NCBI GenBank assembly: GCA_035635075.1
Contig: DASQBT010000229.1
Span: 1-7,986, forward strand
DNA from: DASQBT01 sp035635075
Lineage (GTDB): Bacteria; Pseudomonadota; Gammaproteobacteria; Burkholderiales; Thiobacillaceae
Length of the DNA stretch: 7,986 bases
Reading direction: 5' to 3'
Position 1 is the first letter of the stretch, and every line of letters starts with the position of its first letter. The notes below the pieces were generated by a model that worked only from the letters and a program-made list of their open reading frames with translations, did no database searches and was not told where the DNA came from. Position numbers and translations under genes: made by a program. This document shows positions 1-6,138 of this stretch, one piece after another.

Positions 1-1
1 T

Positions 2-466
2 GGCGGCGATGCAAGCACATTTGGTACGCTTATCAGCAGTGCGGGTGCTGGTTCATTGACGGCGAGCCTGTATCTCGCCAGGCGCACTTCTACGCGAGGG
101 CTTCGTCGCAAGGTGTCAATCGCAGCCGTGATCAGCGGAGCGGCGCTAGCCGTTTTTGCCCTCAACAGCCGCCTGGGAATTGCGTACCCAATACTCATCG
201 TGCTGGGTTTTTCCGTTATCACTACGATTGCGGGCGGTAACACAATGATCCAGACCTGGGTTCGCGACGACATGCGCGGCAGGGTGATGGCCACTTACTC
301 CATGGCCTTCCTGGGCACGGCCCCTCTGGGAAGCCTTGCCGCAGGGACCCTCGCACATACCGTCGGGATCAGGCCCACCCTGTTTACCTGCGGTGTTATG
401 GCCATGTTGGTCGGGCTTGTTCATGCTTATCATCTTCGACAGACGGAGAGACTAAAGCGTGCATGA
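2..466 (+). CDS. MFS transporter, MFS_3/EntS-like, C-terminal part (5' truncated by window edge)
   Basis: The frame is open from base 2, so this is the last 154 residues of a larger membrane protein. About four hydrophobic segments are visible, separated by short basic loops (for example ARRTSTRGLRRK). The loop and helix around RDDMRGRVMATYSMAFLGTA, followed by PLGSLAAGTLAHTVG, is the signature I associate with the MFS_3 group (enterobactin exporter EntS and related drug or siderophore efflux proteins), which are normally about 400-420 residues and 12 helices. It would act in the inner membrane as a proton-driven exporter; the substrate cannot be told from this part. Its TGA stop overlaps an ATG (ATGA, 463-466) that could start the next gene. 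An internal TTG at 56 is not the true start, because homologous sequence continues upstream of it. Confidence 0.85.
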   Translation, partial: GGDASTFGTLISSAGAGSLTASLYLARRTSTRGLRRKVSIAAVISGAALAVFALNSRLGIAYPILIVLGFSVITTIAGGNTMIQTWVRDDMRGRVMATYSMAFLGTAPLGSLAAGTLAHTVGIRPTLFTCGVMAMLVGLVHAYHLRQTERLKRA

Positions 467-585
467 ACGGCGTAGCCAACAGCTCGGTCGTTCCGCCTTA
501 CCCGATTTGGCGCATCGCCAAGCAAAGTGGCAATTGCTGCAAGGACCGGATAGCCAAACTTGGTCAAGCTGCTATTAATGACTTT

Positions 586-1116
586 ATGTCACTCAACTGT
601 TGTCTGCGCGGCGCTACGCGGATTCTTTCCAGGCCCGGCCTGTTCCGTCTGTTCGCGCTTGCGTGCATGTTCTGGATCACCACGGCCTCTGCATTGGTGG
701 ACGAGGCTCCTCCGGCGCCAGATATTGAGGTGCTTCGCGCCGATTTTGGATTGTTCAATCCGGCTCCATCGGGGGAATGGGTCTTAACGCCTTCGGCCGT
801 CGTTCCGCTCAAGCAAGGCCAGCATTATGGGTGGTCTATCGTGCTGAGAACGGCGAGGCCATGGGTCAAATGGCGAGAGGAATTTACGTTGCCTGCGCCG
901 CCATCAAACTGGGCGAGCGGCGAATTGCCGGCCGAAGATCAGACCATCTCGTCGGATCGTACGACCTCAATTCTTGAATTGGATGCGGTGCCGGTCAACG
1001 GTGTGATCGAGAACATCTGGGAGGTTGCTCCGGGCGACCCCAAGGGTCACTACACTATTCGGGTCACCATTGACGGCGGCAACCAGCAGGTATTTGAATT
1101 TGATGTGCAGGAATGA
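586..1116 (+). CDS. Secreted DUF3859-like protein of unknown function
   Basis: A 176-residue protein from the ATG at 586. It begins with a basic stretch and a hydrophobic core (LFALACMFWITTASA) ending in ASA, a good signal peptidase I site, so the mature part is probably periplasmic or secreted. The cysteine in the core is followed by more hydrophobic residues and lacks a proper lipobox, so I do not call it a lipoprotein. The mature part is beta-rich in character, with conserved-looking pieces REEFTLPAPP, ENIWEVAPGDPKGHYTIRV and a C-terminal FEFDVQE. These remind me of DUF3859 proteins, but that assignment is from memory and unsure. The same frame is open back to an ATG at 463 that overlaps the transporter stop, giving 217 residues. 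I prefer 586 because the extra 41 residues would bury the signal peptide, although no clear ribosome binding site precedes 586. Confidence 0.7.
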   Translation: MSLNCCLRGATRILSRPGLFRLFALACMFWITTASALVDEAPPAPDIEVLRADFGLFNPAPSGEWVLTPSAVVPLKQGQHYGWSIVLRTARPWVKWREEFTLPAPPSNWASGELPAEDQTISSDRTTSILELDAVPVNGVIENIWEVAPGDPKGHYTIRVTIDGGNQQVFEFDVQE

Positions 1117-1204
1117 CATGGCTGCGTATGAGTCGATCGGTGCGATTCGTGCGCCGCGTTTCATGGAATCCGGATGAGTGCGGCGCTTTCCATTTTCACA
1201 CGGC

Positions 1205-1729
1205 ATGACCAATCTGCGCGCCATCAAGGCTGACATTACAACGCTTCCCGTGGATGCAATCGTCAACGCGGCAAACAATTCCCTGCTCGGAGGAGGAGGG
1301 GTTGATGGAGCGATACACCGGGTGGCCGGTTGGGGCTTGCTGGAAGAGTGCCGGATACTGAATGGGTGCGCGACTGGCGACGCGAAACTCACGCGCGGCT
1401 ACCTCCTTCCGGCGAGATACGTCATTCATACGGTTGGGCCGGTTTGGCGGGGTGGAAATCAGGGCGAACCAGAGCTGCTTGCGTCATGCTATAGGCGCTC
1501 ACTGGAACTGGCCTGGGAACATGGCCTCAAGTCAATTGCTTTTCCTTCCATCAGCACCGGAGTCTATGGCTACCCGATCCGGCAGGCGGCAAGCGTGGCG
1601 GTCCAGTCGGCCCGGTGCCTCATCCGCAGCGGCATGGACTTCGAGGATGTCATTTTCTGCTGCTACTCGGACCACCATTTGCAGGTTTATCACGAAGTTC
1701 TGGCCCAAGATCCAGTTAGAGCGTGTTGA
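1205..1729 (+). CDS. ymdB: Macrodomain O-acetyl-ADP-ribose deacetylase, YmdB-like
   Basis: A 174-residue single macrodomain, close to the usual length of E. coli YmdB (177). Family members bind ADP-ribose and hydrolyse O-acetyl-ADP-ribose; many also remove ADP-ribose from modified proteins, and YmdB additionally inhibits RNase III in E. coli. From the ATG at 1205 the order is KADITTLPVDAIVNAANNSLL (residues about 8-28), the glycine-rich loop GGGGVDGAIHR (30-40) with the putative catalytic Asp34 and Asn24, HTVGPVWRGG (75-84) and the phosphate-binding loop STGVYGYP (117-124). All the active-site elements of the MacroD/YmdB class are intact, so it should be active. The frame also allows a GTG at 1178; the ATG matches the family start better, but neither has a strong ribosome binding site. 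It lies about 90 bases after the secreted protein and meets the channel gene tail to tail. No ADP-ribosyltransferase partner is visible. Confidence 0.93.
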   Translation: MTNLRAIKADITTLPVDAIVNAANNSLLGGGGVDGAIHRVAGWGLLEECRILNGCATGDAKLTRGYLLPARYVIHTVGPVWRGGNQGEPELLASCYRRSLELAWEHGLKSIAFPSISTGVYGYPIRQAASVAVQSARCLIRSGMDFEDVIFCCYSDHHLQVYHEVLAQDPVRAC

Positions 1730-1750
1730 ACACTGGGGACGCGCCTGCAT

Positions 1751-2188
1751 TCATCTTGAATTCGTCCCGATCTGCCAGAAGTGCTCCATGAACACGTAGG
1801 TGAACGAAGCCGACCAGCCGATCAAGAGCAAGCCGTTGAGCGTTTCGATGCCGCATACGATGCGCAGCGGACCAGTCGGAAAAATATCGCCAAAGCCAAG
1901 CGAAGTGTAGGTTTCGGCCGAGAAATAGAGAAAGGTGGGGAGCGTGTCGGCGAAATGCCCGCCGAAGTTTCCCAAGCCGAACTTGTCGCGCAGGAAGTAA
2001 TAGGCAGCACCGTACAGGATGATCTCACTGGTATGCCCTAGGAATATCCCCAGAATGCCGGCCAGTACGCGTAGGCGCCCCGAGGTCTGCCATCTGGGCA
2101 GGACTGTCGACAAACCGCGTAAATACTCGTAGTGCAGCAGGGTCGTGGCGAAGACAAGCGCCGCGCAGATGAAGACAGCAATGCCCAT
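1751..2188 (-). CDS. Small potassium-channel-like membrane protein (Ion_trans_2 pore domain)
   Basis: A 145-residue inner-membrane protein. Hydrophobic segments lie at about residues 3-19, 40-66 and 107-134, with a re-entrant pore loop at about 83-103. The pore reads SAETYTSLGFGDIFP: S96-L97-G98-F99-G100-D101 lines up with the TVGYGD potassium selectivity filter, with Ser for Thr and Phe for Tyr. The two-helix pore resembles Ion_trans_2 channels, preceded by one extra helix. There is no RCK/TrkA_N or cyclic-nucleotide domain, so gating cannot be inferred. Four such subunits would be needed for a pore. The start is the only ATG after an in-frame TAA, which is the stop of the upstream heat shock gene 42 bases away, so the two genes are probably co-transcribed. 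Selectivity for K+ is inferred from the filter alone. Confidence 0.85.
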   Translation of the reverse strand: MGIAVFICAALVFATTLLHYEYLRGLSTVLPRWQTSGRLRVLAGILGIFLGHTSEIILYGAAYYFLRDKFGLGNFGGHFADTLPTFLYFSAETYTSLGFGDIFPTGPLRIVCGIETLNGLLLIGWSASFTYVFMEHFWQIGTNSR

Positions 2189-2230
2189 CAGGCCGTTGTG
2201 TTCAGCAGCGTCGGCGCCGTCTGGGGGCGC

Positions 2231-2821
2231 TTATGTGCTGCCAAGTGCCCTCGATTTGCTTGGGATGGTAATGCTCAATACGCCATTCCGGACGCTTTGC
2301 TTCAAGCCAGCTGCCTCAACCGGCTCCGGCAACGTCAAGGTTTGGACAAAGCTGCGCGTGCTGAAGGCCTGCGCAGGCTCATTCGCCGCCTTGTACGTCC
2401 CCTTGGCGGATTCCTGGGCAGAAATGCGCAACAACTGTCCATTCAGTTGTACATGAATATCCTCCGGTTTGAAGCCGGGGACCCGGACCTGCAACTCATA
2501 GCCATTCTTGGTTCGCTGCAGCGCGGACGCCTGCTCGGGCATCGCAAATTCGCCAGGCGGCATCATCACTACGGGCATCCACACCGCGCCCATGGGATCG
2601 ATGGCATTGATTTCCCGGGCCATGGCGGCCTGCATGCGCAACAAGTCCGCGAAGGGATCGATGTAGACGATGTTCCGCACCGCCAGGTTAGGCATTACGC
2701 CAGATGTCTGCGTGCTGGCGCGGGTGCCGGGGTCCGAAGGGCAGTCTTGCGCAAGCGCAGCACCTGCAACGGCAGCGAGCGCGAAGGCGAGCAAGGAAGG
2801 TTTAACCAAAGCAGTTCTCAT
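2231..2821 (-). CDS. Exported Hsp20/alpha-crystallin small heat shock protein
   Basis: A 196-residue protein. Residues 1-24 form a classic signal peptide (basic MRTALVKPS, hydrophobic core, ALA cleavage site before QDCPSDP), and about residues 100-190 form an alpha-crystallin domain: NGYELQVRVPGFKPEDIHVQ, then LLRISAQES, then FVQTLTLPEPV, then NGVLSITIPS, which is the family's GxLxIxxP signature. Small heat shock proteins hold unfolding proteins in an ATP-independent way, and nearly all bacterial ones are cytosolic; this one should act in the periplasm. The segment between signal and domain is rich in Met and Pro (WMPVVMMPPGEFAMP), and the usual C-terminal IxI anchor is absent. The ATG at 2821 is preceded by AGGAG with a 7-base spacer; a GTG at 2824 also fits but sits too close. 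It follows the DUF4202 gene by about 100 bases and precedes the channel gene by 42. Confidence 0.9.
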   Translation of the reverse strand: MRTALVKPSLLAFALAAVAGAALAQDCPSDPGTRASTQTSGVMPNLAVRNIVYIDPFADLLRMQAAMAREINAIDPMGAVWMPVVMMPPGEFAMPEQASALQRTKNGYELQVRVPGFKPEDIHVQLNGQLLRISAQESAKGTYKAANEPAQAFSTRSFVQTLTLPEPVEAAGLKQSVRNGVLSITIPSKSRALGST

Positions 2822-2828
2822 CACTCAT

Positions 2829-2833
2829 CTCCT
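2829..2833 (-). promoter_or_regulatory. Shine-Dalgarno of the exported Hsp20 gene
   Basis: AGGAG on the minus strand lies seven bases before the ATG at 2821 and decides that start over the GTG at 2824, which would leave only four bases. A complementary TCTCC occurs upstream in the same leader, at 2878-2874. Confidence 0.7.
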
Positions 2834-2841
2834 GGAAAACA

Positions 2842-2866
2842 CAGCGCAGAAACAATCTCGGCGCTG
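2842..2866 (-). promoter_or_regulatory. Hairpin in the Hsp20 5' leader, possible RNA thermometer
   Basis: The minus-strand leader contains CAGCGC and GCGCTG separated by 13 bases. Inside the loop GAGA and TTTC can pair after one C-U mismatch, leaving a three-base loop. The hairpin sits just upstream of the Shine-Dalgarno. Together with TCTCC (2878-2874), which can pair with GGAGA (2832-2828), it could close into a larger structure masking the ribosome binding site. RNA thermometers of this kind are well known for small heat shock genes; here it is only a prediction read by eye. Confidence 0.35.
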
Positions 2867-2923
2867 CAACAATGGAGAGCGGAAAGGGACAAAAGTTCCA
2901 GTCGTCGACAGCGCCTGTCTTCG

Positions 2924-3520
2924 CTATTGGCCGATTGCCTTGGTGATCAGTGGCAGGAGCGTTTCCGGCAACCTGATCTTGCCGGACACGGCGAAGGCGC
3001 GCGCGTCCTTCGACATCTTGCTCCATGTCTTGCGGATGATGTCCAGCCACTTGGCTTCGTCATAATCCGGCTTGCTTGCGGCAAAATCCAGCATGTAATG
3101 CTCGATGAACACGAGGTTGGCAATATCCTCCAGCAACTGTGTCTCCGCATTGGTTTTGATGCCGCGCTTGCCAACGGCCTTCTGCACGCGTTCAATCATG
3201 CTCTGGTCATAGCCGGCCTCACGCATGAATTCTCCCGCGGTTTCTGCGTGAAACTTGTAGAGCCCGCTGCGCCAGGCAAGGTAGCCTTCTTTCGTCGGTG
3301 GATAGGTGCTGCGCGGCACGGTCCAGCGCCTGATATGCTGGGCGCGCACCGCCAACTGGGCGGCTTCGGAAGCGGCCGGCGCAAAGCGGCCGATCATTTC
3401 CGACATGCGGATCGCGTAAAGCAACTCCTTTGGCTGGCCTTGATCCTGATTGGGATCCTGGGCATTGGCGGCGTCGAACAGCGCCATGGCCTTGTTGAAA
3501 CGTTCCTGATTCTCGATCAT
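2924..3520 (-). CDS. DUF4202 family protein
   Basis: A 198-residue soluble protein of the DUF4202 family, function unknown. Matching family landmarks are FDAANAQDPN near the N-terminus, then AQHIRRWTVPRSTYPP (about residues 60-75), GYLAWRSGLYKFHAE (79-93), a GYD..MIERVQ segment, and ETQLLEDIANLVFIEHY (126-142), ending in IRKTWSKMS. The histidines in AQHIRRW and KFHAE and the ED pair sit in helical stretches much as metal ligands do in HD-type hydrolases, but that is my inference and no activity is established. Length is typical and no signal or membrane segment is seen. The ATG at 3520 is preceded by an in-frame GTG at 3523; a weak AGGG lies about ten bases upstream. It is divergent from gspA and could be the first gene of the minus-strand group with the heat shock and channel genes. 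Confidence 0.88.
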   Translation of the reverse strand: MIENQERFNKAMALFDAANAQDPNQDQGQPKELLYAIRMSEMIGRFAPAASEAAQLAVRAQHIRRWTVPRSTYPPTKEGYLAWRSGLYKFHAETAGEFMREAGYDQSMIERVQKAVGKRGIKTNAETQLLEDIANLVFIEHYMLDFAASKPDYDEAKWLDIIRKTWSKMSKDARAFAVSGKIRLPETLLPLITKAIGQ

Positions 3521-3553
3521 CACTTTTGACCCTGTTTATGAGGTAGTCGCCAG

Positions 3554-3569
3554 ATTGCCATTATGCAAT
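3554..3569 (-). promoter_or_regulatory. Candidate -10 with overlapping dyad, upstream of the DUF4202 gene
   Basis: On the minus strand CATAAT (3565-3560) lies about 40 bases before the DUF4202 start, a good -10 position. A short dyad, ATTGC and GCAAT separated by six bases, straddles it and could be an operator. The -35 (TCGGAA at 17 bases) is poor. Both the promoter and the operator are weak inferences. Confidence 0.28.
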
Positions 3570-3609
3570 GCGCGGACAGCCGTTCCGATCGATCATGCTC
3601 TTGCCGGGT

Positions 3610-3618
3610 TGTTACAAT
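3610..3618 (+). promoter_or_regulatory. gspA: Candidate extended -10 promoter for gspA-gspB
   Basis: TGT followed by TACAAT forms an extended -10 element (TGn plus a five-of-six TATAAT match) 45 bases before the gspA ATG. There is no good -35 at 16-18 bases upstream, which an extended -10 can tolerate. Transcription would start near 3625 and leave a leader of about 40 bases. This is inferred from sequence only. Confidence 0.4.
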
Positions 3619-3663
3619 GCCAGGGAGATGAGCGTAAACTAGGCGGCGCTGCACACCCGTTCC

Positions 3664-5307
3664 ATGACCTCCATGTACCTGAGCTATTTTGGCCTCGCCG
3701 AAGCGCCATTCTCCATCGCGCCGGCGCCGCGCTATCTCTATATGAGCCAGCGCCACCAGGAGGCGCTGGCTCATTTGCTTTTTGGGGTGAATGGCGAAGG
3801 AGGATTCGTACTGCTTACGGGGGAAGTGGGCACAGGCAAGACCACGGTATCCCGGTGCCTGCTCGAGCAAGTACCCGCCTCCTGCGACGTCGCCTACATC
3901 TTCAACCCCAAGCTGACGGTGGAGGAGCTGCTCTCGACGATTTGCGTCGAATTCGGCATCGCCTGTCCACCCGGCAACACCAGCATCAAAGTGTTCGTCG
4001 ATTGCATCAATGCGAATCTGCTCGACGCCCACGCCAAGGGCCGGCATTCCGTACTGATTATTGACGAGGCGCAAAACCTCTCTGCCGACGTGCTGGAACA
4101 GATGCGCCTGCTGACCAATCTGGAAACCAACGAACGCAAGTTGCTGCAGATCATACTGATCGGTCAACCCGAACTGGCAACGATGCTGGAGCGCCCGGAG
4201 CTGCGTCAGCTTGCGCAACGCATCGTCGCGCGCTACCACCTGGGCGCGCTGACCAAAGCGGAGGTCGCAGCTTATGTCCAGCATCGCCTCGAGGTGGCGG
4301 GTACGCAGCGGCAGTTGTTCCCGCCTGCGATCATGGGCCGCTTGCACCGGCTGGGCGGCGGCATTCCGCGCGTCACCAATGTACTGTGCGACCGCGCGCT
4401 GCTGGGCGCCTACGCGCAAGGCAAGGAGCGCGTCGATCGTGCGACGCTCGAACAGGCCGCGCGCGAGGTGTCCCATCCCTCCTTGACGCAGCGCCGCAGC
4501 ATGTGGCGATCTTTCGCGGCGGGAACAGCATTGTTGGCCGGCGGCGCGTTGGCGTTTGCGGCGTTTCAGCGCTATCAGCCGGACACCAAGGGAGCGGCGA
4601 TGCCGCAGACAGTCGCAAGCCCTGCCTTGCCCACGACGAAAGTGGCGGGACTTCGCAATGACGCCAAGGCGCCAACGCCCGTGTCGGATAGCTTAGCCTG
4701 GCCGGCTGGCGAACCGCGCGCGCGCAGCAAGGCGCTGGCTTACGCAGCACTGTTACGTGCATGGGGTGCAGATTACCAGGGGGCAGACGCTTGCCTGCAG
4801 GCCGAAAGCCTGGGCCTGCGCTGTCGATCCGGCCGTGGGGGTCTGGCTGAACTTCGCGAAGCGAACCGGCCCGCGATATTGCAGATGCGTGATAATCAAG
4901 ATCAGGAATTTTTTGCGACACTGACTGCACTTGGACCCAAGACTGCGACTTTCGCGATTGGCGCAACCACCACGACGGTTGCGCTTGGCGCCCTGGCGTC
5001 TCAGTGGTCGGGATATTACAGTTTGTTGTGGCGCGTTCCGCCGGCCGTACAAAGGATTGTTCAACAGGGTGATCGCGGACCGGCTGTGGAATGGTTGAGC
5101 ACACAACTTGCACAGGTTCAGGGCCGGACGGCGAAAACAGGCAAGGATCAAGTTTTTGATGATGACCTGACGCGCCAGGTCAGGCAGTTTCAGTTTGTCC
5201 AGGGATTGACACCCGACGGCAGAGTTGGGCCACTAACCTTGATGCGCCTGGCCAGCGCCGCGGATCAGGCCGCGCCGACACTGGTCCGTGAGCGACGGGA
5301 ACAATAG
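3664..5307 (+). CDS. gspA: GspA/ExeA, type II secretion AAA+ ATPase with peptidoglycan-binding domain
   Basis: A 547-residue inner-membrane ATPase that, with GspB, helps multimerise the type II secretin in the outer membrane by remodelling or binding peptidoglycan (known from Aeromonas ExeAB). Domains in order: AAA+ ATPase, residues 1-270, with Walker A GEVGTGKT (53-60), Walker B VLIIDEAQ (130-137), sensor region IGQPEL (166-171) and GGIPR (232-236); one weakly hydrophobic membrane helix at about 283-302; a Pro/Ala-rich linker; a degenerate C39-peptidase-like domain at about 353-458 (LRAWGADY... RPAILQM); and a PG_binding_1 domain at about 463-530 (GDRGPAVEWLSTQL... QGLTPDGRVGPLTLMRL). This is the full family architecture. 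Homologues usually start MYxxYFGL, so the second ATG at 3673 may be the true start; neither has a good Shine-Dalgarno. gspB follows after two bases. Confidence 0.94.
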   Translation: MTSMYLSYFGLAEAPFSIAPAPRYLYMSQRHQEALAHLLFGVNGEGGFVLLTGEVGTGKTTVSRCLLEQVPASCDVAYIFNPKLTVEELLSTICVEFGIACPPGNTSIKVFVDCINANLLDAHAKGRHSVLIIDEAQNLSADVLEQMRLLTNLETNERKLLQIILIGQPELATMLERPELRQLAQRIVARYHLGALTKAEVAAYVQHRLEVAGTQRQLFPPAIMGRLHRLGGGIPRVTNVLCDRALLGAYAQGKERVDRATLEQAAREVSHPSLTQRRSMWRSFAAGTALLAGGALAFAAFQRYQPDTKGAAMPQTVASPALPTTKVAGLRNDAKAPTPVSDSLAWPAGEPRARSKALAYAALLRAWGADYQGADACLQAESLGLRCRSGRGGLAELREANRPAILQMRDNQDQEFFATLTALGPKTATFAIGATTTTVALGALASQWSGYYSLLWRVPPAVQRIVQQGDRGPAVEWLSTQLAQVQGRTAKTGKDQVFDDDLTRQVRQFQFVQGLTPDGRVGPLTLMRLASAADQAAPTLVRERREQ

Positions 5308-5309
5308 CC

Positions 5310-6053
5310 ATGTCGTATATCCTAGATGCGCTCAAGAAATCTGATCAGCAGCGTCAACGCGGTGCAGCGCCGACTCTTTTTGCTGCGCAGGTCACGGTGG
5401 CGGCGACCAAACGGCCCAGGCTTGTTCTTGACAGTGTTTTTGTGGCACTCCTGCTCTGTGCCGGCATTGCGGTCGGCTGGCTGCGGCCTTGGCAGTCCGA
5501 TCAAGCTGTTTCCGCGCATGAGCCGGCCGTTGCGCCTCTGGCCACGCCGATTTCCCACCCTGCTGCCCAAGCGCTGCGCGCAGCAGTGCGTGAAGCTGCA
5601 GAGAAGCCAGTGCAAGTCCAGGTGACACAGAATTCGCTATCGGACACACAGCTCGCCCCTCCGCCCGTGGCACCACTGATGAAAAAGGCCACGCCTCCCG
5701 TTGCCGGCGATGAACCACATCCCGCCTTTACCCAAGCGGCAACGGTCGAGCCGCCGGAAACAACAATGGCGTCGCCGGACAAGAAAGTTCCTGATGCCCC
5801 TGCCGATGCCGGCCACGGGAAAAAAGTCCTGGCGTTGAGCGAACTGCCCGCTTCTATCCAACAGGAAATTCCAGCCATATCGATCTCGTTTCATGTCTAT
5901 TCGCGCAATCCCAAGGATCGTCGCGTCATGATCAACGGAACGATGGCGGAGCAAGGGGAGACATTGGCACCTGGCCTGAGCCTGGATGAAATTACGCCTG
6001 ATGGCGTGATACTCGGTTACAAGGAATATCGTTTTCGCCGCGGAGTGCGTTAA
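5310..6053 (+). CDS. gspB: GspB/ExeB, type II secretion assembly partner of GspA
   Basis: A 247-residue bitopic inner-membrane protein that complexes with GspA and brings it to the secretin. The N-terminus MSYILDALKKSDQQRQRG is the family hallmark. One transmembrane helix spans about residues 39-59 (SVFVALLLCAGIAVGWL). A long Pro/Ala/Lys-rich periplasmic linker (about 60-172) leads to the compact C-terminal T2SSB domain (about 174-245), with LSELPASIQQEIPAISISFHVYS followed by the RRVMINGTMAEQGE turn and a final GYKEYRFRRGVR. The ATG lies two bases after the gspA stop, with GGGA about a dozen bases upstream, so translation is probably coupled. No other gsp genes are present, as is common for this pair, which often sits apart from the main gspC-N cluster. 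Confidence 0.93.
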   Translation: MSYILDALKKSDQQRQRGAAPTLFAAQVTVAATKRPRLVLDSVFVALLLCAGIAVGWLRPWQSDQAVSAHEPAVAPLATPISHPAAQALRAAVREAAEKPVQVQVTQNSLSDTQLAPPPVAPLMKKATPPVAGDEPHPAFTQAATVEPPETTMASPDKKVPDAPADAGHGKKVLALSELPASIQQEIPAISISFHVYSRNPKDRRVMINGTMAEQGETLAPGLSLDEITPDGVILGYKEYRFRRGVR

Positions 6054-6098
6054 GGGCAGTGCATCTACCGGTAGCTGATCTGAGGTGCGCTTTCACGT

Positions 6099-6134
6099 TC
6101 GTGCTCCTGATAAGCAATAGCCCGCGGAGCATGA
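6099..6134. terminator. Hairpin between convergent gspB and ppa, possible bidirectional terminator
   Basis: TCGTGCTCC and GGAGCATGA form a nine-base-pair stem (one G-T wobble) around an 18-base loop, in the gap where gspB and ppa end facing each other. No T-run follows on either strand, so it is not a standard intrinsic terminator; it may only stabilise 3' ends or be chance. Confidence 0.3.
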
Positions 6135-6138
6135 CTGG

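Noticed and set aside
1723..1733. Dyad GTGTTGAACAC over the macrodomain stop codon
   Set aside because: The one-base centre cannot form an RNA hairpin and there is no T-run, so it does not make a terminator.
2870..2901. Heat-shock sigma-like pair CTGGAAC and CTCCATTG on the minus strand upstream of Hsp20
   Set aside because: Each box matches the sigma-32 consensus at about five of seven positions and the 17-base spacer is longer than usual, so it is too weak to call a promoter.
2132..3529. Long plus-strand open frame of 465 codons opposite DUF4202, Hsp20 and part of the channel gene
   Set aside because: It lies antisense to three genes with recognisable families, runs through their intergenic gaps, and its His/Arg/Gly-rich translation matches no family. 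It is a GC-rich shadow frame.
3520..4476. Minus-strand open frame of 318 codons opposite the gspA ATPase domain
   Set aside because: It is the complement of a clear Walker-motif ATPase with no recognisable motif or ribosome binding site; a shadow frame.
6065..6074. Perfect ten-base palindrome CTACCGGTAG after gspB
   Set aside because: Palindromes of this size are expected several times by chance in a window this long, and it has no loop for an RNA hairpin.
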